64,000 nucleotides of DNA from JADJOM01 sp963817435 (GTDB lineage: Bacteria > Gemmatimonadota > Gemmatimonadetes > Gemmatimonadales > GWC2-71-9): NCBI GenBank assembly GCA_963817435.1, contig CAWFNY010000001.1, positions 2,086,940 to 2,150,939 of the forward strand. The letters run 5' to 3'. Both the position numbers and the translations under genes were made by a program. Under the pieces are notes generated by a model, which was given only the letters and a program-made list of their open reading frames with translations, made no database searches and was not told the origin of the DNA. Positions 57,769-64,000 of the stretch are shown one piece after another; position 1 is the stretch's first letter, and every line of letters starts with the position of its first letter.

Positions 57769-58050
57769 CTACGGATGGGATTGAACAATGGCACTACTGC
57801 GACTGCGGCTCTCGTTGCGGCAAGAATCCCCCCTCACCAGCACACCCCCACATGCCGGGCAAAATCGCGCGGTCGGATACTTCAGCGGCTCACTACAGTC
57901 TGGACACACCTCACGCATCGTACCGCCACACACCAGACAGCGCATCCGTCCGTCCAGAACATGACAAAAATCGCCACAGTCCGGACAGATCCTGTATGAC
58001 CCCGTTCCTTCCGGAAGGGCCTGATGAGCTTTGTGCATGATTGAAAACAT
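57769..58050 (-). CDS. small protein with three zinc-ribbon Cys pairs
   Basis: A 93-residue protein if started at ATG 58050. It contains CPDCGDFCHV, CLVCGG, CPDCSE and CPACGG, so four CxxC pairs form two zinc ribbons of the DUF/double-zinc-ribbon kind, and a Ser/Arg-rich tail follows. There is no clear ribosome site. ATG 58038 is equally possible. It lies between the giant surface protein and the two-component genes on the same strand. The role is unknown. Confidence 0.55.
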   Translation of the reverse strand: MFSIMHKAHQALPEGTGSYRICPDCGDFCHVLDGRMRCLVCGGTMREVCPDCSEPLKYPTARFCPACGGVLVRGDSCRNESRSRSSAIVQSHP

Positions 58051-58235
58051 TGAAGATCGTTGAGAGTGCGAGGTGAGTGTTCTATCGCTAGAATCATGCC
58101 AACAAATGGGAGGGCAAAACACGCGGAAAAGCGGATATGGGGGGTGCAAGGAAGGATACTACGTAAACAATCGTTGATACCACAGAAACTTCTGTTTCAT
58201 ACCGTTGCCCCCGCAACAGCTCTGATCTCCCGATC

Positions 58236-59657
58236 TTAATTCGCCTTGATCACTTTTCCCTTGACACTCTTTCTCCCCTCAAGTTCGACACCACAGGTCC
58301 TCAGCGCCTTCCGCAAACCGGGGCCTGTCATCCCGGCCGTGCGCGCGGCCGTCGCCACATTCCCGTCCGTTCTCCGCATCAACTCCTCGAAGTACCCCCG
58401 GCGGAAACACATCTCAACTTCCCTGAAGGACGGCATGGCATCGAACCTGTTCGCCAGACACGCCCTGCATTGGTTCGGTTCCACGGCGCGGACCGCAAGA
58501 TTTGGAAAATCGGACTTCGTCAGTTCCCCCTTTTCGCAGTACGCAAGGGCCCCTTTGATGGCATTCTCCAGTTCGCGGACGTTGCCGGGCCAACGGTATC
58601 CGCTCATCTGCTCGATCACACCAGGTCCGAATGTGTGTACCGTGCCATCATTGGCCTGAACGAACTTCTGCAAAAAATACTCCGCCAGCACACGGATATC
58701 CGCGGCCCGTTCACGCAAAGGCGGGATCGTCAACCGAACGCCCGTGATCCGGTGGAAAAAGTCCTCACGCATCCGCCCGTTCCGCACCACTCCATCAAGG
58801 TCCTCATTCGTGGCCATGATCACCCGGACATCCAGCCGGGTTTCCGGCCGGCGCGGGTCCTGACCGACACGCGCAACGCTCTTGTATTGCATGAATTGCA
58901 GAAGCTTGAGTTGCACCGCCTCTGTCAGACTCGAGACCTCGGGGATGTAGAGCGTACCGCCGTTCGCAGCTTCGATCTTCCCCACCTTCGCCCGGTCCGC
59001 CCCGGAGAATGCTCCTTTCTCATGCCCGAACAATTCAGACTCAATGAGAGATTCGCTCAGGGTACGCATCGCAAGGGGGATGAACGGTTTGTCCCTCCGG
59101 GGACTCCGCTGATGGATCTCAAAAGCGCAGAGATCCTTGCCGACACCGGTTTCTCCCTGGATCAGAACATCGAACGACAGCCCGGACAGGCGCGTGATCT
59201 CGTAGTGTACCTTCTTCATGGCTTCGCTGGCAAAGACCAACCGGTCATGATGCTCCGCGAAGCTGCTTTGCAGCGCACGGACACTGAGCTCGAGCGAGCG
59301 CCGCTCAAGCGCCTTGCTCAGCTTCGCCGAGAGGATGTCCGTATTGAAACTCTTGGAGACAAAATCATATGCGCCGAGGCGCATGAGATCGACCGCGGTT
59401 TCAGTATCCGACAGGTCCGTGACGATGATCACCGGAAGATAGGCATCCACGTCCCGGTGCAGTGCCTGCAGCACCTCCCTGCCGTTCATATCAGGAAGCT
59501 GGAGATCGAGCAGGACCGCAGCCACGCCCTCTGTCCGTGCCATCTCCAGGCCACGGCGTGCGTTGGTCGCGGTCCGGACGACATAGCGGTCGCACAACAA
59601 CGACTCGATGTCTGTCAGGAATGAGGTACTGTCATCAATGACGAGAATGCGGTCCAT
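58236..59657 (-). CDS. NtrC-family sigma-54-type response regulator with altered motifs
   Basis: A 473-residue protein. The receiver domain (1-120) has Asp8, Asp9, the phosphorylation site Asp51 (LLDLQLPDMNG) and Lys102. The AAA+ domain (about 140-375) has Walker A GETGVGKD (168-175) and ESELFGHEKGAFSGA. GAFSGA (215-220) replaces the canonical GAFTGA loop that contacts sigma-54. Walker B reads TLYIPE (235-240) where 'LFLDE' is usual, so the Mg-coordinating Asp is missing. PPLRERAADI and PGNVRELENA are normal. A Fis-type HTH is C-terminal. It overlaps the upstream kinase gene by 23 bases and is its likely partner. Confidence 0.9.
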   Translation of the reverse strand: MDRILVIDDSTSFLTDIESLLCDRYVVRTATNARRGLEMARTEGVAAVLLDLQLPDMNGREVLQALHRDVDAYLPVIIVTDLSDTETAVDLMRLGAYDFVSKSFNTDILSAKLSKALERRSLELSVRALQSSFAEHHDRLVFASEAMKKVHYEITRLSGLSFDVLIQGETGVGKDLCAFEIHQRSPRRDKPFIPLAMRTLSESLIESELFGHEKGAFSGADRAKVGKIEAANGGTLYIPEVSSLTEAVQLKLLQFMQYKSVARVGQDPRRPETRLDVRVIMATNEDLDGVVRNGRMREDFFHRITGVRLTIPPLRERAADIRVLAEYFLQKFVQANDGTVHTFGPGVIEQMSGYRWPGNVRELENAIKGALAYCEKGELTKSDFPNLAVRAVEPNQCRACLANRFDAMPSFREVEMCFRRGYFEELMRRTDGNVATAARTAGMTGPGLRKALRTCGVELEGRKSVKGKVIKAN

Positions 59658-61635
59658 GCGGGGTCGTTACCCGGGTTAGTTCAACAATGAATCGTGTGCC
59701 AGTGGGGCCGGTGTGGTCGAGACGGAGCACTCCTCCACATCCTTCAAGACATCGTTGGGCATAGCCGAGGCCAAACCCCCGCCCGGCACCTTTCGTCGAG
59801 AAGGAATCCTCAAAGATCTTCGGCCGGTTCTCTTCCAGTATCCCCGGGCCGTTGTCCTCCACTTCAATCACTACCCTCCGGCCGGTATGATAGAGCCGGA
59901 CATCCACCATCTGCTGGTCACACCCGGCGCACGCTTCAAGAGCGTTCGTGATAAGCGTGCCGATCACATCGCCCAATTCTGCACCGTTCATCACAACAGT
60001 GAGCGGTTGCGACTCTTCCGCCGTCACGGTGATGCCCGGCGTGATCGGAACGTACTTCCCGGTCACCATGTGAACGATCGCCTGCGCATCGCACGTGAAT
60101 TCCGCCCGCATCACTGCGTGCGCCTGACGGCTGATCTCGCGGATCTCTTCGACCATGACGATGGCCTCATTCAGCCGCTCGCGCAGAACTGCATCCTGTT
60201 CCTCCTCGCCCACCAGCAGGAGGATCTCCGGGAGAACCGTCCGAAGCCCCTGGGTGGCCGTGGCCAGACGGAGCCCCATCCCACCGAAGGGCATGGCGAC
60301 CGATGCCCGGTCGGTTTCAACGATGACGATCAACGAACTGATCTGGGTCAACTGGGGAACAACGATGAACTCGAATTCCTCTACCGCCATCCGGAATCGC
60401 TGCAGCGGCGCGATGTGCTTGCCATCGGCCGACGGTGCCGGCGTGCGGAGACTGTCGATGTTCTGGAGGAACAGGGCTATCCTGCTCAGATTCACGGCAG
60501 CGCTTTCACCGTGCCGTAATGCATGCAGCTTGCGCAGAAGCTTGTCCACCGCTTCACTGCGCACGGCCTCATGGAACTTCTCCTCGGTGCGCTTCCGCTC
60601 CGTGATGTCGTGCAGGATGGCCTGGATCCGGCCGTCAGCCAGCCCGCGGACATTCACTTCCACATCTACCAGATTGCCGTTCTTGCGGTGCAAACGGCGG
60701 TCCAGACAATGGACCTTGCCGTCCTTCAGCGCGTCCAGATACAGAGATCGCTCGCCGGATTGCTCTTCCTGAATGAGGTCCGAGATCTTCATGGCAAGCA
60801 TCTCGTCGCGCGGATACTCAAGGAATTCGCAGACCCGCTGATTGACGGCTCGGATGCGGCCGCTTTCATCAGCGATGATGATCGCATCGGCGGCCTGCTC
60901 CATTAGCATGCGGTACTCGCGCTCGCGCTGGTGCACGCTGCGGCGGACAGCCTCACGTTCCGTTACATCCGAGAACGCATGCACAAAACCGCTCCACCGG
61001 CCATTCGTGTCGATGATCATGCTGGAGCGGTGCTCGATGATCCTGCGGGTACCGTCACGCGCAACGAGAGTGTCCGGAAGATCAATGACATAGACGATGC
61101 CGAGGTCCCTCCCGTTCCCTTCTTCAAGGGTCCATCCCGTCAGAGCCTCGGCGACAGGGTTCATGAACCGGATCCGGCCGTCTTCGCCCGTCACAATAAC
61201 GCCATCATCGATACTTTTCAGCGTGGCGGCAAGAAGCTGCCGTTCTTCATCAAGAGTCTGCTCGTAACGATGGCGCAGGAGCGCGATCTCCAGAGCAGCA
61301 TGAAGTTCGGCGGTTTCAAATGGCTTGAGAATGTACGCGAAGGGACCGGTACGCTTCATGCGCCCGATGATCTCCTCGTCGGAGAACGCGGTGAGGAAAA
61401 CGATGGGAATGTGATACAGGTCCCTGATCCTGGCGGAGGTCTCGATGCCATCGATCCCGGATCCGAGACTGACGTCCATCAGGATGGCGTCAGGGTGCAA
61501 TTCCCCCGCAGCGAGCATAGCGTCCTCCCCTGAAGACGCCATGCCCGCAACTTCGTAGTCCATATCCTGAAGTCGGTGCTGGATGTCCAATGCAACGACT
61601 TGCTCATCTTCGACAACAAGGATGCGCGGTTTCAT
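59635..61635 (-). CDS. hybrid sensor protein: receiver, two PAS domains, HATPase
   Basis: A 666-residue protein, ATG 61635. The receiver domain (1-125) has Glu9, Asp10, Asp54 (ILMDVSLG) and the Lys of YILKPFE. Two PAS domains follow (about 135-250 and 260-380, the second with a PAC-like 'ILHDITERKRTEE'). A helical region has no recognisable HisKA H-box. The HATPase has the N box LITNALEACAG, G1 EDNGPGI and G2 GRGFGLGYA. It is soluble, with no membrane helix. The phosphorylated His, if any, is not identifiable by eye. It is the first gene of an operon with the regulator, and its 3' end overlaps that gene by 23 bases. Confidence 0.88.
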   Translation of the reverse strand: MKPRILVVEDEQVVALDIQHRLQDMDYEVAGMASSGEDAMLAAGELHPDAILMDVSLGSGIDGIETSARIRDLYHIPIVFLTAFSDEEIIGRMKRTGPFAYILKPFETAELHAALEIALLRHRYEQTLDEERQLLAATLKSIDDGVIVTGEDGRIRFMNPVAEALTGWTLEEGNGRDLGIVYVIDLPDTLVARDGTRRIIEHRSSMIIDTNGRWSGFVHAFSDVTEREAVRRSVHQREREYRMLMEQAADAIIIADESGRIRAVNQRVCEFLEYPRDEMLAMKISDLIQEEQSGERSLYLDALKDGKVHCLDRRLHRKNGNLVDVEVNVRGLADGRIQAILHDITERKRTEEKFHEAVRSEAVDKLLRKLHALRHGESAAVNLSRIALFLQNIDSLRTPAPSADGKHIAPLQRFRMAVEEFEFIVVPQLTQISSLIVIVETDRASVAMPFGGMGLRLATATQGLRTVLPEILLLVGEEEQDAVLRERLNEAIVMVEEIREISRQAHAVMRAEFTCDAQAIVHMVTGKYVPITPGITVTAEESQPLTVVMNGAELGDVIGTLITNALEACAGCDQQMVDVRLYHTGRRVVIEVEDNGPGILEENRPKIFEDSFSTKGAGRGFGLGYAQRCLEGCGGVLRLDHTGPTGTRFIVELTRVTTPHGPHSRH

Positions 61636-61909
61636 CACTCGGGTGCAAGTTTGGTGTGCGGGTTCCGCTGCAGAAAGCGACAGATCGCCCCCATCGGGCT
61701 TTCGCACACAGGTCAAGCACCCCTCGTGGCTCCAACCTCAGAGCCTCCCCATCCTCACAATGAAGCAAGGCGTTCGAATCCCCGGCTTTGCCTGCTGCCT
61801 CTCTGCAACGGAGTTGCGAGAATACTACGGATGCAATCTTGGCAATTCTAGTTTTGTAGTCAATTCCCAAGAATCTGATAATCGTGTCGGAATTTGAGGA
61901 AAAATCCAT

Positions 61910-61925
61910 GTAGTCCATGGACTAC
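61910..61925. promoter_or_regulatory. perfect 16-bp palindrome, possible operator
   Basis: GTAGTCCATGGACTAC is self-complementary without a mismatch and lies between two divergent transcription units. It has the size and symmetry of a dimeric regulator site. No regulator is identified. Confidence 0.35.
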
Positions 61926-62022
61926 GCGAATTCTAGAACGCATTTCCCTTCTTCCAGGAAACCTTTGTTTACTTCCAGCATCGCCCTCTGATCCCATATC
62001 AATATATTCATCGCAATTAAGG

Positions 62023-62051
62023 TTGACTGCAGAACTCTGGGAGTTTATTGA
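62023..62051 (+). promoter_or_regulatory. candidate promoter for mutT-mutY-ogg
   Basis: TTGACT (62023-62028), a 17-base spacer, then TATTGA (62046-62051), 21 bases before the mutT ATG. Such a short leader would leave little room for a ribosome site, and none is clear. Confidence 0.35.
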
Positions 62052-62072
62052 TCAATTTCGTACCTTGCATCC

Positions 62073-62522
62073 ATGAAAGAAGTCGCAGTCGGCATCATCT
62101 TCCGTAATGGGGCCATCCTGACCGGACAACGCAAACGGACCTCCCGCTACCCTTTGAAATGGGAATTTCCCGGTGGAAAACTGGAACCGGGCGAGACGCC
62201 ATCAGCAGCCCTCGTACGTGAACTCGATGAGGAATTAGGGATCCACGCATCTCCGGGGCCAGAATTCTTTCGTCAGGAGTGGGACTACGGTGATCGTTCG
62301 TGGCGTGTCTACTATTTTCCGGTGCATACATTCACCGGTGAGCCGGAGAACCGCACCTTCGAACAGATCCGATGGGTTCCGCCCGAAGATCTGCTGGAAA
62401 TGGATATTCTGGACGGGAATAGAGAGGTCGTAGAATTGCTCTGCGGGGAAGGCATAAGGAAAAAGGTAAAAGGCAACAAAGCTTACGGGAGAGAAGCAGC
62501 GGACGACGGGGACGAGAAATGA
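62073..62522 (+). CDS. mutT: NUDIX hydrolase, 8-oxo-dGTP diphosphatase (MutT-like)
   Basis: A 149-residue protein. The NUDIX box is complete: GGKLEPGETPSAALVRELDE followed by ELGI, preceded by the MutT-typical KWEFPGGK. MutT hydrolyses 8-oxo-dGTP to the monophosphate and keeps oxidised guanine out of DNA. The last 20 or so residues (KKVKGNKAYGREAADDG) are unlike the family and may come from an intergenic repeat read through. The stop at 62520-62522 overlaps an ATG. Position directly before mutY and an 8-oxoguanine glycosylase supports the MutT role over other NUDIX activities. Confidence 0.9.
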   Translation: MKEVAVGIIFRNGAILTGQRKRTSRYPLKWEFPGGKLEPGETPSAALVRELDEELGIHASPGPEFFRQEWDYGDRSWRVYYFPVHTFTGEPENRTFEQIRWVPPEDLLEMDILDGNREVVELLCGEGIRKKVKGNKAYGREAADDGDEK

Positions 62523-62586
62523 CGTCGCTACGCCCTGCGGTTTTGCCTTTTTCCCTCTTCCCTTTCCTTCAACTCCCGTTCGACCT

Positions 62587-63475
62587 CTGCAACGGACAAT
62601 TCTGAAGTGGTATCGTCTCCATGCCCGCACCCTTCCCTGGCGCGGCATCAAGAACCCCTACCGCATCCTGCTCTCTGAGGTCATGCTCCAGCAGACACAG
62701 GTGAGCAGGGTGCTCGTGAAGTATCCGCTCTTTCTCAAACGATTTCCGACCCTCACGGCGCTCGCACACGCGCGACGCTCCGACGTCATCCGCACATGGC
62801 AGGGGATGGGATACAACAACCGCGCGGTGCGTCTCCATACTCTCGCACAGGTGGTCGTTGCCCGGCATGGCGGACGGATCCCGGCGACCGAAGAAGCGCT
62901 GGTTGCACTCCCCGGCATCGGCACCTATACCGCCCGCGCTGTGCTGTGCTCGGCGTTCGGAAAACCGGTCTCTTTCGTGGACGTGAATATCCGCCGCCTC
63001 TTCTCGCGTATCTTCTGGAAGATGCCCGACACCGGCCGGATGATGCCCGAAGAGGCGATCAAAGTTGTCGCCGAACGGACACTGCATCGGACGCGCGCGT
63101 ATGACTGGAATCAGGCACTTATGGACATCGGCGCGACGATCTGCACGGCGCGCAGCCCCCTCTGCGGGGAATGTCCGCTTGCCGGACTCTGTGCCTCCGC
63201 CGGATCCATGGTATCACCGGCGCCTGCGCCGAAGAAACCCGAACAGTCCATGTTCGGGGTCCCGCACCGCATTTACCGCGGACGCATCATTGAGCACCTG
63301 CGGAACAGCAGTGTCCGTCGTGGCCTCCCCCTGCATGACATCGGCCCGCACATCCTCCCGCGGTTTGGGACGAAGCATATGGCCTGGCTCGATCGATTGT
63401 TGAAGGACCTCGAGCGGGACGGTACTCGTGCGCATCACCACCGAGGGGAAGAACAGGGTGGTCCGGCTTGCATGA
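62587..63475 (+). CDS. mutY: A/G-specific adenine glycosylase (MutY), no canonical start in frame, one frameshift near the 3' end
   Basis: It opens with LKWYRLHARTLPWRGIKNPY. Catalytic Glu lies in SEVMLQQTQV, the helix-hairpin-helix is LPGIGTYTARAV, and Asp lies in VDVNIRRL. The [4Fe-4S] motif CTARSPLCGECPLAGLC has exact Cx6Cx2Cx5C spacing. It removes adenine mispaired with 8-oxoguanine. Instead of the usual C-terminal NUDIX-like domain it ends in a short winged-helix-like segment. No ATG, GTG or TTG precedes the conserved start in frame; the boundary given uses CTG 62587. A shift near 63,420 (GACGGTACTCG) is needed to reach TVLVRITTEGKNRVVRLA and the TGA at 63473-63475. Confidence 0.82.
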
Positions 63476-64000
63476 AGCAACGGCGCTACAAAGACATTGA
63501 TCAGATCCGGCGCGAATACTTGGAACGAGGCGACCGGATACGGGAGCGGCTCCGCGATTTCGAACGGGTCCCTGCATCGGCACATTTCTACGAGCTGGCG
63601 TACTGTCTGCTCACGCCACAGTCGAGCGCGGTGAATGCTGACGCGGCCGTCCGCCGGCTGGAAGAGCATTCATTCTTCGAACGGGGAGAGGATCCCACGC
63701 CTGTCCTCCGCCAGGCCGATGCCTACATCCGCTTTCACAATACGAAAGCGCAGCGTTTGCTGACGGTGCGGGAGCAGTTCCCTGAGATCGCCGCTCGGCT
63801 CGCATCGACGCCGCACGGCTCCCCCTCAGAGGAGGTCCTCGTACTGCGCGATTGGATGATAGCCCACGTAAAAGGGCTCGGACGCAAGGAATCGGCGCAT
63901 TTTCTTCGTAATATCGGATACCGCGGTCTGGCGATCCTTGACCGCCACATCCTGAGGAACCTGAAGTACCATGTGATGCGCGCGATGCCGCCCACACTCA
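63472..64000 (+). CDS. ogg: 8-oxoguanine DNA glycosylase/AP lyase, Ogg2-like, runs off the window
   Basis: ATG 63472 overlaps the mutY stop (ATGA). About 176 residues are in the window. ELAYCLLTPQSSAVNADAAV is the N-terminal glycosylase signature. The helix-hairpin-helix VKGLGRKESAHFLRNIG carries the catalytic Lys, and AILDRHILRN carries the catalytic Asp. This arrangement matches the Ogg2 / N-glycosylase-DNA lyase group that excises 8-oxoguanine opposite cytosine. As sequenced, its frame is continuous with that of mutY because of the upstream shift. The C-terminus lies beyond base 64,000. Confidence 0.87.
   Translation, partial: MKQRRYKDIDQIRREYLERGDRIRERLRDFERVPASAHFYELAYCLLTPQSSAVNADAAVRRLEEHSFFERGEDPTPVLRQADAYIRFHNTKAQRLLTVREQFPEIAARLASTPHGSPSEEVLVLRDWMIAHVKGLGRKESAHFLRNIGYRGLAILDRHILRNLKYHVMRAMPPTL

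Larger units (their letters stand above)
61636..62072. other. 437-base divergent intergenic stretch
   Basis: Between the sensor gene and mutT. It contains a perfect 16-bp palindrome at 61910-61925 and a candidate mutT promoter at 62023-62051. No gene or tRNA is supported. The ttcgaatcc near 61772 lacks the rest of a cloverleaf. Confidence 0.5.

Noticed and set aside
61730..61800. tRNA-like GTTCGAATCC sequence
   Set aside because: No matching acceptor, D or anticodon stems on either strand.

Overview
The window reads as metagenome-derived DNA rather than one continuous chromosome. Three blocks differ in base composition, repeat content and gene families, and they meet at two places where a recognisable gene on each side is cut at the same base. 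Block A (1 to about 43,200) is very GC-rich. It looks like Gemmatimonadota or a close relative: serine/threonine kinases carrying TolB-like and TPR regions, an ADOP-type FtsX/MacB permease, a UPF0182 protein, many small lipoproteins, and a dispersed intergenic palindrome family. Block B (about 43,200 to 50,465) looks Planctomycetota-like: a PEP-CTERM protein, a sulfatase, an ECF sigma factor with a zinc-finger partner, and the start of a GspE/PilB ATPase. Block C (about 50,465 to the end) looks like the Ignavibacteria/Bacteroidota side of the FCB group: a giant beta-helix protein with a type IX secretion sorting tail, a hybrid kinase plus NtrC-type regulator, and an 8-oxoguanine repair operon. 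The lineage calls are inference from gene families; no database was searched.

Block A by region. 1-9.7 kb: a truncated kinase, a PRC-barrel protein, a lipoprotein sulfatase broken by an amber codon, RmuC, a DinB-fold protein and a phosphofructokinase with pyrophosphate-type active-site residues. 9.9-19.5 kb: UPF0182, the ADOP permease, two small lipoproteins, a SARP-like regulator and a zinc-motif protein. 19.6-25.5 kb: a membrane-anchored kinase, then a c-di-GMP-I class riboswitch with its own terminator in front of a lipoprotein made of seven near-identical Ig-like repeats. 25.8-36.4 kb: a helix-hairpin-helix protein overlapping a second TolB/TPR kinase, an FAD oxidase, a 0.9 kb repeat array, a zinc metalloprotease, a histidine phosphatase and a DUF3857/transglutaminase membrane protein. 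37.4-43.2 kb: an IS110 remnant, a polytopic membrane protein, TatC, a VapBC pair and a small conserved protein cut at the junction.

Block B holds a cut glyS, Fur, two small Cys-rich/iron-sulfur proteins, a PEP-CTERM gene, a sulfatase/acetyltransferase pair and the ECF sigma / anti-sigma / GspE operon. Block C is mostly minus strand: an alpha-toroid plus beta-helix surface protein, a roughly 1,900-residue T9SS cargo protein, a zinc-ribbon protein and a two-component pair that overlap by 23 bases. At the right end, on the plus strand, lie mutT, mutY and an Ogg-type glycosylase.

At least a dozen single-base frameshifts interrupt otherwise coherent genes in all three blocks, and one in-frame stop interrupts a sulfatase. 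This pattern fits uncorrected sequencing error better than gene decay. Broken genes are therefore given with their full inferred extents and the shift positions.
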